Of a DNA stretch of 31,306 bases, positions 1 to 7,491 are shown in pieces. Under the pieces are notes generated by a model. That model did no database searches. It saw only the letters and a list, made by a program, of their open reading frames with translations, and was not told the origin of the DNA. Source of the stretch: an uncultured Oscillospiraceae bacterium (GTDB lineage: Bacteria; Bacillota; Clostridia; Oscillospirales; Oscillospiraceae); assembly GCA_944385775.1 (NCBI GenBank), contig CALWYM010000009.1, forward strand, positions 1-31,306. Reading direction: 5' to 3'. Within the stretch, counting starts at the first letter, position 1. Every line of letters starts with the position of its first letter. Made by a program: the position numbers and the translations under genes.

Positions 1-72
1 CCTTAGATGTCCCTTGCTCTCAAAAAAGCTCAGGTACATCTCCCGCAGTTCGTTAAGTCCTAAATTCTTCAT
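1..72 (-). CDS. alaS: alanyl-tRNA synthetase, N-terminal fragment
   Basis: Only the first 24 codons lie in the window; the gene runs off the left edge. The minus-strand translation begins MKNLGLNELREMYLSFFESK, the conserved N-terminus of class II alanyl-tRNA synthetase, which charges tRNA-Ala with alanine in the cytoplasm. The ATG at 72-70 has a good Shine-Dalgarno sequence (AAGGAG, seven bases upstream). An alanine-type T-box leader and its own consensus promoter lie directly upstream, so expression is expected to rise when uncharged tRNA-Ala accumulates. The identity rests on a short stretch, but the T-box context supports it strongly. Confidence 0.9.
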   Translation of the reverse strand, partial: MKNLGLNELREMYLSFFESKGHLR

Positions 73-99
73 TTTCTATCTCCTTAAAAAATCATTTAC

Positions 100-136
100 A
101 AAAAATAAAATCCGCCCCTGGAAACCCAGGGGCGGA
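100..136 (-). terminator. T-box terminator hairpin
   Basis: A 10-bp GC-rich stem, CCGCCCCTGG (112-121) paired with CCAGGGGCGG (126-135), is followed on the minus strand by a T-rich run (110-100). The 5' side of this stem adjoins the T-box core, so formation of the antiterminator would prevent it. It ends transcription ahead of alaS when tRNA-Ala is charged. Confidence 0.9.
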
Positions 137-327
137 ATAAATCCACGGTACCACCCTGATTATGCGAAAAATCGCACCTCTCACGGCGCTTCTGTAACGG
201 GAAGCACCCGCCCCACTCATCGCAGGAAGGCTCAGAAATGGCTACCTCATTCCGCCGTCAGGAGCTTTCAGCTTACAACTCCCTCTCTGAAGGCGACCGC
301 AAACAAGATTCGTTTCGTCCTAGCCGT
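100..327 (-). ncRNA. T-box leader (alanine-type) of alaS
   Basis: On the minus strand the leader starts near 327 with a GGACGAAACG-type Stem I base. It contains the AGAGAGGGAG / GCTGAAAGCTCC elements of Stem I and a GCC triplet (240-242) at the place expected for an alanine specifier codon. The T-box core AGGGTGGTACCGTGG lies at 143-157. The core is followed directly by an intrinsic terminator, the standard layout of a transcription-attenuating T-box. The specifier is inferred from position and from the downstream gene; I did not fold the RNA. Confidence 0.9.
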
Positions 328-332
328 TTTGT

Positions 333-361
333 ATTTTAATATTTTTTTCTGCCTTTGTCAA
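333..361 (-). promoter_or_regulatory. sigma-A promoter of the alaS T-box
   Basis: On the minus strand, TTGACA (361-356) and TAAAAT (338-333) are separated by exactly 17 bases. The predicted start near 326 is just upstream of the first T-box bases. The promoter lies immediately after the mltG stop codon. Confidence 0.85.
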
Positions 362-382
362 CTGTTTTCCAGCTGGTTTCCC

Positions 383-2170
383 TTATCCGGCGTACTGATC
401 ACTGTTTATAAATGCCGTCTGGTCGTCCAGGTTTGTAAAGAAGTGGTGAACTCCGTCCGTGCCAAGGGCATAGTAATAATAATCAGTGCTGTCCGGATTG
501 AGCGCTGCCTCTATTGAGGACGCTCCCGGGTTTGCGATAGGCGTAGGCGTCAGTCCCTTATAGAGATAGGTATTATAGGGACTGTCTATGCTTGTGGAGA
601 ACTGCTGGTCAGTACCCTGAATGGCGTAGTAGATTGTAGCATCAATCTGAAGTAGTCCATTGGTGGCTGAGGAATCCTTAAGTCGGTTATAAATTACCGA
701 TGCAATGGTAGGACGTTCCTCATCATTTCCTGCTTCCTTCTCAATCATGGAGGCGACAGTCAGTATCTCATACTGAGTATAACCCAAATCGTCTGCCAAC
801 GCCTGATACTCATCTGTCCACTTGTTATCGAAGTTTGAAAGAAGCTTATTAATAACACGGGAAGCATTATCGCCAATATAGAATTTATACGTATCCGGGA
901 ACAGAAAGCCCTCGAGTCTGGTTCTCTCTCCAAGCTTATTCGGGTCAATAAAATCATACTCAAATTCGTAGCTTTCGATAGCCTCCCACAGATCATCAGC
1001 GCTGCATACTCCCTCATCGCTGAGAAGTGTCACTATCTGATAGGTGCTGTAACCCTCAGGAATTGTTATTTCAATTTCCTCACGCTGTCCTGAAGCCGGA
1101 TTCATACCGTAAACAAGAGCTCTGTAATCGTAATTCATGTTAAGGACATATGTCCCGGCTTTAATTTTCTCATCAGCATTGGAAAATGAACAGAAAAGCT
1201 TAAAAATCCACTTATACTTAATAAGATCCTTTTCATACAGGATATCTGCAACACCATCAATATCAGCCACATCAATTTCCTCTGTGACCGGATTTCCGTT
1301 CTCATCCTCAGATTCCCTTGTCTCCTTAGATATAAGCTCCTCCGGAACGGTAACGCTTACCTGAAGACTGTCTTCTCCCAGACCCAGAACGTCTACCGCA
1401 GCCATCCAGCCAAGGCAGGCAAGCACTATACTTATGCAAATAACAAAAAGAAAGTATAGTAAACCGCTGATACAGCCGGTTCTTTTTCCTTTTCCCCGTT
1501 TCACAATCTTTTCGTCTACATCCTGATATTCCTTATCAAAGTCAAAGTCAACCTCAAAATCCTTTCGTCCCATAAGCTCTTCCTCCGTTGGCTTGGAAGT
1601 CCCTGATGTTGAGGAATTTTCTGCTTTTTTCCGTACATCTTCTCTGTTTACCCGGGACGGCGTCTGATTAGTTTCCGCGCTCTTTCCGCTTTGTGGTCTA
1701 GCTGAATCCGTCCGACTATATTGAGCCTGAGAAGAACTTGTCTGACTTTTCTGCTGAGGTTCTGATTTTTGTTGCTGACTCTTCTGTACTGGAGAGGGTG
1801 AAGCTTTTGGCTTATCGCTAGGCTGAGACTTGCTTAGACGTGACGGATTTACCGCTCCGGCATTTTCCGCCCCTCTACTGCTGACATTACCCTTATTAGG
1901 TTCCGGACGCTCCTGAGGTATCTGCTGCCATGTGTCCGCAGGCTTTTCCTTATTCGGTTCAGCCTTAAAATCCTCAAACTGCGCCCAAAAGTCATCATCT
2001 TCCTTCTTTAACTGCTGAGAGGAAGAAGTTATATCCCCGCTGCCATTTAAATATTCTATCAGCTTTTCCATGTCAGACATAGAATCATCTTTTTCCGACT
2101 TTTCTCCGGAGGAAGACGATTCACTACCATCCATGAGTTCTTTCCAGAAATCATCTTTTCTATCCTTCAT
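383..2170 (-). CDS. mltG: endolytic murein transglycosylase MltG
   Basis: MltG is a membrane-anchored lytic transglycosylase that cuts nascent glycan strands and sets their length. The protein has 595 residues. Residues 1 to about 230 are a low-complexity Ser/Gln/Lys/Glu-rich cytoplasmic region, followed by a transmembrane segment at about 233-256 and the YceG/MltG domain from about 270 to the end. The C-terminal half carries the family hallmarks: EGFLFPDTY (420-428), VASMIEKEAG (472-481, with Glu477 at the catalytic position), ERPTIASVIYNRL, LQIDATIYYAI and GLTPTPIANPG. Start ATG at 2170 has a GGAGG site. The cytoplasmic extension is much longer than in E. coli MltG and contains two similar acidic DDFW motifs (residues 6-9 and 59-62). 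No minus-strand consensus promoter was found directly upstream. Confidence 0.95.
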   Translation of the reverse strand: MKDRKDDFWKELMDGSESSSSGEKSEKDDSMSDMEKLIEYLNGSGDITSSSQQLKKEDDDFWAQFEDFKAEPNKEKPADTWQQIPQERPEPNKGNVSSRGAENAGAVNPSRLSKSQPSDKPKASPSPVQKSQQQKSEPQQKSQTSSSQAQYSRTDSARPQSGKSAETNQTPSRVNREDVRKKAENSSTSGTSKPTEEELMGRKDFEVDFDFDKEYQDVDEKIVKRGKGKRTGCISGLLYFLFVICISIVLACLGWMAAVDVLGLGEDSLQVSVTVPEELISKETRESEDENGNPVTEEIDVADIDGVADILYEKDLIKYKWIFKLFCSFSNADEKIKAGTYVLNMNYDYRALVYGMNPASGQREEIEITIPEGYSTYQIVTLLSDEGVCSADDLWEAIESYEFEYDFIDPNKLGERTRLEGFLFPDTYKFYIGDNASRVINKLLSNFDNKWTDEYQALADDLGYTQYEILTVASMIEKEAGNDEERPTIASVIYNRLKDSSATNGLLQIDATIYYAIQGTDQQFSTSIDSPYNTYLYKGLTPTPIANPGASSIEAALNPDSTDYYYYALGTDGVHHFFTNLDDQTAFINSDQYAG

Positions 2171-2347
2171 TGTTACCTCCTATCATAAGTGGTAATTGAA
2201 AATAAATCTTCTATTTGTATGTGGCACCTGACCCCACTTCGGCATAGTATATTCTGAGGCAAGCGACAGTGCTTTCTCACGGCTACATAACTGCGCCGTA
2301 GCTGTAAACAAAAAATGCTGAGCGCAGCAGCGGAATGGAGTAAATAA

Positions 2348-2488
2348 ATGTATTCTAATTGCTTTGGCGGTAACTCTTGTCTTTGGATAATCCTTATTCT
2401 CATTATTCTCTTCTGCGGATGCGGAACCGGAAACAGCTGCTGCACTTCAGGCAATAACAGCAACTGCTGCACCAACACCTGCTGCTGA
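2348..2488 (+). CDS. cysteine-rich small membrane protein (46 aa)
   Basis: This short plus-strand gene lies between two minus-strand genes. ATG 2348 is preceded by GGAG (2337-2340) at seven bases, and TGA ends at 2488. The product starts MYSNCFGGNSC, continues with a hydrophobic stretch LWIILILIILF (12-22), and ends in a Gly/Asn/Cys-rich tail with CC pairs at 31-32, 40-41 and 45-46. Ten of 46 residues are Cys. The layout (short Gly/Cys head, one hydrophobic helix, Cys/Gly/Asn tail) recalls the small YjcZ-like proteins of spore formers, but I cannot assign a function. A possible sigma-K-like -10 (CATAGTATA, 2243-2251) lies about 100 bases upstream; its -35 is weak, so this is only a suggestion. 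A plus-strand terminator follows directly, supporting a real transcript. Confidence 0.72.
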   Translation: MYSNCFGGNSCLWIILILIILFCGCGTGNSCCTSGNNSNCCTNTCC

Positions 2489-2504
2489 GAAAAGGACCAT
2501 TCCT

Positions 2505-2540
2505 GCGGGGCCTCTTTACAGAGGCTCCGCTATTATTTTA
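2505..2540 (+). terminator. terminator after the Cys-rich microprotein
   Basis: GCGGGGCCTCT (2505-2515) pairs with AGAGGCTCCGC (2520-2530) around a TTAC loop, with one internal G/T position, followed by TATTATTTT. It begins 16 bases after the stop codon of the microprotein and overlaps the 3' end of the convergent minus-strand gene. On the minus strand no T-run follows, so it should act mainly on the plus strand. Confidence 0.75.
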
Positions 2541-3096
2541 CCATGTAACGGATCTTGTCCTCCGAGACAACTATGTCCACAGGAATGTCATGTTCTTCCC
2601 TTGGTACGGATTTAACCATAGTTTTCTCCCTGGCAAGCCCAACTTTAATACCCTTGACGTGGCAAAGGTATCTATCATAATACCCTTTACCGCGTCCCAG
2701 ACGAAATCCGTCATAATCGTAGGAGACAGCCGGCACAACTGCCATGTCTATATCCCACGGCATAAGAATATCACTTTTATTTGACGGCTCAGGAATACCA
2801 AAAGTTCCCGAGAAGAGCATTTCATACCCGCTAATGACCCTTGCGGTCATATAATCCCCCTCCACCAGCGGTACTGCCACAATCCTTCCGCTGTCAAGGG
2901 CTTTTTTAATTATGCCTTTCGTCTCAGGCTCCATACCCACGGACACATATATAAAGATACTGTTGACCTTGCTGTATTCTGTCAATGTCAAAAAGGAATT
3001 TTCAATAATTTTGTTACTTCTTTCAATATATTCCTCACTGAAAGAAGCCGTAACAGCTTTAATTTTCTTTCTTAAAGCTTTTTTATCTGCGCTCAT
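2533..3096 (-). CDS. 5-formyltetrahydrofolate cyclo-ligase
   Basis: This enzyme (also called methenyltetrahydrofolate synthetase) converts 5-formyl-THF to 5,10-methenyl-THF with ATP and so returns a storage form of folate to one-carbon metabolism. Visible family features are the N-terminal basic KKALRKKIK, YVSVGMEPET, the FGIPEP motif and the C-terminal YDYDGFRLGRGKGYYDRYL followed by LAREK and PVDIVVSE. I chose ATG 3096 (MSADKKALRKK) because family members start just before this basic helix. It overlaps the upstream DJ-1 gene by 14 bases. An in-frame ATG at 3120, with AAGGA about nine bases upstream, is a reasonable alternative. It is probably co-transcribed with the DJ-1, tmk and tagA genes. 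Confidence 0.92.
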   Translation of the reverse strand: MSADKKALRKKIKAVTASFSEEYIERSNKIIENSFLTLTEYSKVNSIFIYVSVGMEPETKGIIKKALDSGRIVAVPLVEGDYMTARVISGYEMLFSGTFGIPEPSNKSDILMPWDIDMAVVPAVSYDYDGFRLGRGKGYYDRYLCHVKGIKVGLAREKTMVKSVPREEHDIPVDIVVSEDKIRYMVK

Positions 3097-3631
3097 AATG
3101 GATCGCAGCACAAACCTCATCGGCTTTTTCCTTGCCGCAAAGCTCCTCAACAAGCCTTAAACCAAAATCAATAGCCGCTCCCGGTCCTCTTCCGGTAATT
3201 ACGTTGCCGTCACGGACGGTGGAAAATTCCTGGCTCATTACTCCGCCTGTCATTCTGCTCTCCATTCCGGGATAACACACCGCATTTTTTCCCTGAAGGA
3301 TTCCCAGATCCGCCAAAACCGTGGGACCGGCGCATATGGCAGCAGCTATCTTTCCCGCTTCGTACGCTTTTTTCACCGCGTTCATGGCTTCTTCACTCTT
3401 TAAAAGGTTGTCCACGCCGACAAGCCCCCCTGGACAAACTATCATATCGGCATTTTCCGGGTCAATAGCCTCTACGGTTGTCTCACACTTTATCATAACT
3501 CCATGACTGCTTTTAATTAAATCTCCGCCAACTCCGGCAAAATAAGTCTCAACACCTGCTCTCTTAAGCATATCGTAGGGAGCAACAGCTTCAGTTTCCT
3601 CAAAACCCTCTGCCAAAAGAATATATACCAT
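3083..3631 (-). CDS. DJ-1/PfpI family protein
   Basis: This 182-residue protein is a single DJ-1-like domain of usual length. The nucleophile elbow AAICAGPT contains Cys100, and Glu14 in AEGFEETEA stands at the position of the conserved DJ-1 glutamate. Family members have been described as chaperones, glyoxalase/deglycase-type enzymes or oxidative-stress proteins; which applies here cannot be told from sequence. The pattern VYILLAEGFEETEA...ADMIVCPGG is close to the YajL/DJ-1 branch rather than to the PfpI proteases. ATG 3631 has an AAAGGAAA site, and the gene follows tmk by 15 bases in the same operon. Confidence 0.9.
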   Translation of the reverse strand: MVYILLAEGFEETEAVAPYDMLKRAGVETYFAGVGGDLIKSSHGVMIKCETTVEAIDPENADMIVCPGGLVGVDNLLKSEEAMNAVKKAYEAGKIAAAICAGPTVLADLGILQGKNAVCYPGMESRMTGGVMSQEFSTVRDGNVITGRGPGAAIDFGLRLVEELCGKEKADEVCAAIHYERR

Positions 3632-3646
3632 AATAATACTTTCCTT

Positions 3647-4327
3647 TCAATTACTTTTTATGGCAGCTTCCACTGCCCCGACTATATCCCTGTGTATATC
3701 TTCAATTCCCCTTGGGCTGTCCCCCTCGGAGCAGGATATTACCTTCCAGCCCCACCTGTCCGCAACCTCTAAAGCGCAGCTTCGGCACCGGCGGAGATAT
3801 TCCTCGTCCCTCTCGTGAATATCACCTTTTTCACCTGTTTTGCTTCTGCGACCCTCCATCATCTTTTCCGTTATCTCCGTGGGCATATCGAGATAAATGA
3901 CCAAATCCGGAGCGGGAAGCTCCATAAGTCTGTACTCAAAATCAAAAAGCCAGGATAGGAATTTTTCCCTGTCGTCAGATTTAAGCTTCGGCGCCTGATG
4001 AACAGCGTTTGAGGTGGTGTACCTGTCTGTTATCACAAGTCCGCCATTACGATAATGGCTTTCCCAATCCTCCTTGTAGGAAGCGAACCTGTCCACAGCG
4101 TAAAAAGTGGACGCGGCATAAGGGTTCACATCATCGGGCTTTTTGCCGAAAGCGCCACTAAGATAAAGCCTTACAAGAGCCGAGGACTCCTCACTATATC
4201 TGGGAAAGGTCAGGCGTTTAACGCTGTTTCCCTTTTCCTCAAAATATTTTACAAGCATTGACGTCTGGGTGGCCTTCCCCGAGCCATCAGTGCCCTCAAT
4301 TACAATAAGCTTTCCCACACTTCTCAC
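3647..4327 (-). CDS. tmk: thymidylate kinase (dTMP kinase)
   Basis: The enzyme phosphorylates dTMP to dTDP with ATP, the step after thymidylate synthase (thyA is also in this window). The P-loop GTDGSGKAT is at residues 12-20, the dTMP-binding Asp-Arg region appears as ITDRYTTSNAVHQ, and RRSKTGEKGDIHE matches the lid. The length (226 aa) is normal. The start overlaps the tagA stop as GTGA (GTG 4327-4325). The GGGAG site lies only one base from that GTG, so a second GTG three codons later (4318), giving MGKLIVIEG, may be the true start. Confidence 0.92.
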   Translation of the reverse strand: MRSVGKLIVIEGTDGSGKATQTSMLVKYFEEKGNSVKRLTFPRYSEESSALVRLYLSGAFGKKPDDVNPYAASTFYAVDRFASYKEDWESHYRNGGLVITDRYTTSNAVHQAPKLKSDDREKFLSWLFDFEYRLMELPAPDLVIYLDMPTEITEKMMEGRRSKTGEKGDIHERDEEYLRRCRSCALEVADRWGWKVISCSEGDSPRGIEDIHRDIVGAVEAAIKSN

Positions 4328-5046
4328 TCTCCCTTTATTCTCTGACCCACAACAGCCAGAACAAAAGCTGGGAGACGAAGCTGTCTTCCGATACGGGATG
4401 GCTGTTTAATAAGCCTATACAGCCATTCAAGATTCATTTGCTGCCATTTTTCCGGTGCCCTTTGGGCAAGTCCGGAATATACGTCAAGACTGCCGCCAAG
4501 CCCGATAGCAAGCTTAGCCTTAAGCTTATGCCCGTTTCTCTTCATCCAAAGCTCCTGCTTCGGCGCACCGAGACACACAAGAAGCAAATCAGGCTCCGCA
4601 CTGTTGATTTTCTCGATGACAGGTCCGTCATCTTTAAAATATCCGTCGGCAGTGCCGCAAACCACAATTCCAGGGTGGGCTTCAAGAATTTTTTCACCAG
4701 CTAGCTCCGCAACGCCGGGCTTTGAACCAAGCAGATAAACCTTCTGACCCTTTTTTGCCATTTTTGAAAACAGCTTTTGAGCAAAGTCCGCCCCCGGAAC
4801 CTTTTCCTTAAGGGGTCTTCCCAAAATCCTGGCTCCGTAAATAATTCCAATGCCATCCGGAATAACCATTGCGGCGTTTTTAACAGCTTCCGCCAGTTCC
4901 CTGTCCTTGCGGCAAAGCCAGACTATTTCAGGGTTAGGCGTTACAATATACTTAAAGCCCTCTGTTTCCATAAGCTTTTCCGCCTCGGAAACAGCTTCCT
5001 CCATGGTTAAATTATCAAATCCCACATGAAGAACGTCAGTTCTCAT
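4324..5046 (-). CDS. tagA: WecG/TagA/CpsF family glycosyltransferase
   Basis: Members transfer N-acetylmannosamine (or a related sugar) onto undecaprenyl-PP-GlcNAc, making the linkage disaccharide of wall teichoic acid or a related polymer at the inner membrane face. The 240-residue sequence has the family core: YIVTPNPEIV with Thr36, MVIPDGIGI with Asp64, both at conserved active-site positions, then VYLLGSKPGVAE, LLLVCLGAPKQE and GLGGSLDVYSGLAQRAP. The C-terminus WLYRLIKQPSRIGRQ is the basic amphipathic tail thought to bind the membrane. A likely partner for the first step, a TagO-like transferase, is at 20.5 kb. The start has AAGGAG. The exact sugar polymer is unknown. Confidence 0.88.
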   Translation of the reverse strand: MRTDVLHVGFDNLTMEEAVSEAEKLMETEGFKYIVTPNPEIVWLCRKDRELAEAVKNAAMVIPDGIGIIYGARILGRPLKEKVPGADFAQKLFSKMAKKGQKVYLLGSKPGVAELAGEKILEAHPGIVVCGTADGYFKDDGPVIEKINSAEPDLLLVCLGAPKQELWMKRNGHKLKAKLAIGLGGSLDVYSGLAQRAPEKWQQMNLEWLYRLIKQPSRIGRQLRLPAFVLAVVGQRIKGE

Positions 5047-5071
5047 ATACTGATGCTCCTTTATCTATTTT

Positions 5072-5899
5072 TTAAGCCCACAGGGCAAAGTACACAAGGA
5101 CAATTATCCCCAAAACTATCCTGTAAAAACCGAATACCTTAAAGTCGTGACGCTTTATGTAGCTCATAAGGAATTTTATAACAGCCATTGACACTAAAAA
5201 CGCTGTGACAGTTCCCAAAGCCAACACTCCGGCTTCACCAGAAGTAAAGCTAAAGCCGAATTTTAAAAGCTTTATGGCGCTGAGTCCAAACATAACAGGT
5301 ACGGCCATAAAAAAAGTAAACTCCGCTGCAGCTACCCTTGAAACACCGATTGCCAGAGCGCCCACGATAGTCGCGCCGGATCGTGAGGTGCCAGGAATAA
5401 TTGACAGCACCTGAAACATGCCGATTATAAAAGCTGTGTCATAGCCAATATCTGAAAGGGTCTTTACTCTCGGCACCCTTTTTTTATTTTTCCCTTCAAT
5501 ATAAATAAAAGCCACGCCGTATATTATCAGCATCAGGGCAATAACGGAAGGCGTTTCAAGGTGCTCTTCAATAAAATCATCGAAAAGCAGCGTGACTACG
5601 GCTCCCGGTATACATGAAACAGCAACTTTAAACCAAATACTGAAAGTTCCGAAATCAGCTTTAATCCTTCCGCCCACATTTTTAAATGGCCACATTTTCT
5701 TCCAGAACAGTACAAGCACTGCCAAAATGGCTCCCAGTTGTATAACCACGAAGAACATATCTTTAAATTCATCAGTCATGTCAAGCCTGATGAACTCGTC
5801 AACAAGAAGCATATGACCTGTGCTGCTTATTGGGAGCCATTCGGTAATTCCTTCCACTATACCAAGGACAAGCACTTTCAGCGCTTCAGATAAACTCAC
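5072..5899 (-). CDS. uppP: undecaprenyl-diphosphate phosphatase UppP (BacA)
   Basis: This integral membrane enzyme dephosphorylates undecaprenyl-PP to recycle the lipid carrier used by peptidoglycan and teichoic acid synthesis; high dosage gives bacitracin resistance in other bacteria. Both signature regions are present: EGITEWLPISSTGH (residues 17-29) and PGTSRSGATI in the second half. The 275 residues contain about eight hydrophobic segments, the usual size. The start codon is GTG (5899-5897) with GGAGG seven bases upstream. It lies 97 bases downstream of murC and 25 bases upstream of tagA, fitting one envelope-synthesis transcript. Confidence 0.95.
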   Translation of the reverse strand: MSLSEALKVLVLGIVEGITEWLPISSTGHMLLVDEFIRLDMTDEFKDMFFVVIQLGAILAVLVLFWKKMWPFKNVGGRIKADFGTFSIWFKVAVSCIPGAVVTLLFDDFIEEHLETPSVIALMLIIYGVAFIYIEGKNKKRVPRVKTLSDIGYDTAFIIGMFQVLSIIPGTSRSGATIVGALAIGVSRVAAAEFTFFMAVPVMFGLSAIKLLKFGFSFTSGEAGVLALGTVTAFLVSMAVIKFLMSYIKRHDFKVFGFYRIVLGIIVLVYFALWA

Positions 5900-5959
5900 T
5901 GCACAACCTCCAACCTGTAAAAGTTACCGAGGAAATTCAAAAATTCCCCTTTGCAATTA

Positions 5960-5989
5960 ATGCGGCACAGCAGTAATGCCGTACCGCAT
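5960..5989 (-). other. intercistronic hairpin between murC and uppP
   Basis: ATGCGGCAC (5960-5968) pairs with GTACCGCAT (5981-5989) over nine positions, one of them mismatched (G-T wobble on the minus-strand RNA). It lies seven bases after the murC stop. No real T-run follows, so it may be a weak or partial terminator or an RNA-processing element rather than a full stop. Confidence 0.4.
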
Positions 5990-5996
5990 CTTAAGG

Positions 5997-7373
5997 TCAT
6001 TTTCCATTAACTATATGCTCACCCACAAGGTAAATATCCCCTGCTCCGACGGTGAGAATAATATCTCCCGGCGCTGCTTCCGCTTTGATTGCCTCCTCAA
6101 GTTCCGGGAAAGTAGGACAGAAAACACTTTCTGGTATCCGTTCAGATAAATCCGCCGAAGATATCCCAATAGTATTTTTCTCTCTGGCAGCGTAAATTTC
6201 CGCCAAAAAAACCTTGTCAGCCTTGGAAAGCTCCTTTACAAAATCATCAAACAAAGCCTTTGTGCGCGAATAAGTATGGGGCTGAAACGCCAGCAATATA
6301 CGTTTTGGGGAAATGCTCCTGGCAGCATCAATAAGAGCCATTATCTCACTTGGGTGATGGGCGTAGTCGTCATACACCGGAATTCCGTTATAGCTGCCCT
6401 TATACTGAAAACGTCTTTCAGCTCCACCAAAAGTGCTGAGTCCCTGGCTTACGGCTTCCGGATCAATTCCAAGGAAAATAGCCGATGCGGCGGCAGCCAC
6501 CGCATTTTTTATATTGTGCCTTCCCAAAACGTGAAGGTCAACGTGGCAGAAATACTCTCCCTTATGGAAAATATCAAAGCTTGAAACTCCGCCCTTTTGC
6601 TCTATATTTGCTGCGTAAACATCTGCATTGGAAGTGAATCCAAAGGTCATAACAGGCTTATTCAGATTCTTAACGCAGTCCATAGTATTCTTATCATCCA
6701 TGTTCACTATAACAACGCCATTATCAGGCACCAGCATAGCAAAATCATGGAAACTCTTTTTAACATTATCAAGATTTCCGAAATAATCAAGATGGTCAGC
6801 GTCCACGTCAAGAATAACGGCAACTGTGGGGAAGAAACTTAAAAATGAGTCATAATACTCACAGCTTTCCAAAACGATGGTATCGCCTTTACCTACCCTG
6901 TATCCGGAACCAAGCAAAGGCAGTGTGCCGCCTATCATAACGGTAGGGTCAGCCATGGCAGCCATCAAAATATGAGTGCACATGGAGGTAGTTGTGGTTT
7001 TGCCGTGGGTTCCGGAGATGCAGAGCGCATTTTTATAGTTTTTCATAATGCAGCCCCAAGCCTCAGCCCGCTCAAAAACAGGTATATTATTGGCTCTGGC
7101 ATATGCAATCTCAGGATTGTCATCCCTGGCGGCCGCAGTGCGGATAACAAAGTCCGCCCCTTTTACATTCTCGGCTCTGTGACCGATATGCACCGTAATA
7201 CCCAGGTTGCGAAGCTCCTCCACCGCCCGGCTATCCTTTATATCAGACCCTGTAATGGGAATATACGCACATAGCACACGGGCAAGGGGCGACATGGATA
7301 CGCCGCCGATACCCACAAGGTGACCTTTACTGCCTGACTTTATAAATTTTTCCAGTTCGGAAGTTCTATCCAT
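5997..7373 (-). CDS. murC: UDP-N-acetylmuramate--L-alanine ligase
   Basis: MurC adds L-alanine to UDP-MurNAc using ATP, the first step of the peptidoglycan peptide stem, in the cytoplasm. At 458 residues it has normal length. It shows the N-terminal UDP-binding motif GHLVGIGGVSMSPLARVL (17-34), the ATP-binding GTHGKTTTT (121-129), the middle-domain DADHLDYFGN and the C-terminal ligase-domain YDDYAHHPSEI. ATG 7373 has AGGAG at a suitable distance and a consensus promoter (7418-7446). It is the first gene of a minus-strand run that includes uppP and probably tagA and tmk. Confidence 0.97.
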   Translation of the reverse strand: MDRTSELEKFIKSGSKGHLVGIGGVSMSPLARVLCAYIPITGSDIKDSRAVEELRNLGITVHIGHRAENVKGADFVIRTAAARDDNPEIAYARANNIPVFERAEAWGCIMKNYKNALCISGTHGKTTTTSMCTHILMAAMADPTVMIGGTLPLLGSGYRVGKGDTIVLESCEYYDSFLSFFPTVAVILDVDADHLDYFGNLDNVKKSFHDFAMLVPDNGVVIVNMDDKNTMDCVKNLNKPVMTFGFTSNADVYAANIEQKGGVSSFDIFHKGEYFCHVDLHVLGRHNIKNAVAAAASAIFLGIDPEAVSQGLSTFGGAERRFQYKGSYNGIPVYDDYAHHPSEIMALIDAARSISPKRILLAFQPHTYSRTKALFDDFVKELSKADKVFLAEIYAAREKNTIGISSADLSERIPESVFCPTFPELEEAIKAEAAPGDIILTVGAGDIYLVGEHIVNGK

Positions 7374-7396
7374 AACCGCTCCTAAAATTTACTATA

Positions 7397-7425
7397 TTGC
7401 TATCTTTACGAAATACTATTATAAT
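7397..7425 (+). promoter_or_regulatory. sigma-A promoter of cca
   Basis: TTGCTA (7397-7402), a 17-base spacer and TATAAT (7420-7425) give a predicted start near 7432, about 60 bases before the cca start codon. The element overlaps the divergent murC promoter. Confidence 0.8.
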
Positions 7426-7446
7426 ACCTGTGTGTGAATAATACAA
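7418..7446 (-). promoter_or_regulatory. sigma-A promoter of murC
   Basis: On the minus strand TTGTAT (7446-7441), a 17-base spacer and TATAAT (7423-7418). The -10 shares four base pairs with the -10 of the divergent cca promoter. Confidence 0.8.
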
Positions 7447-7491
7447 CAGATATTTTTATTAATTTTCTGCTAACAAAAGAGGTGTGGTTTT

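Noticed and set aside
14..517. 167-codon plus-strand ORF across the alaS leader
   Set aside because: It is antisense to the T-box, its terminator and promoter and to the end of mltG, and has no protein-like features.
2205..2260. Sigma-K or sigma-E promoter for the Cys-rich microprotein
   Set aside because: CATAGTATA fits the sigma-K -10, but the -35 AC has a spacing of 15 instead of about 16; too weak to list as a feature.
2173..2478. 101-codon minus-strand ORF opposite the Cys-rich microprotein gene
   Set aside because: It has no ribosome binding site, its composition (runs of Leu, Gln, Pro) follows from reading the Cys/Gly codons in reverse, and it covers the microprotein gene on the other strand, which has better signals.
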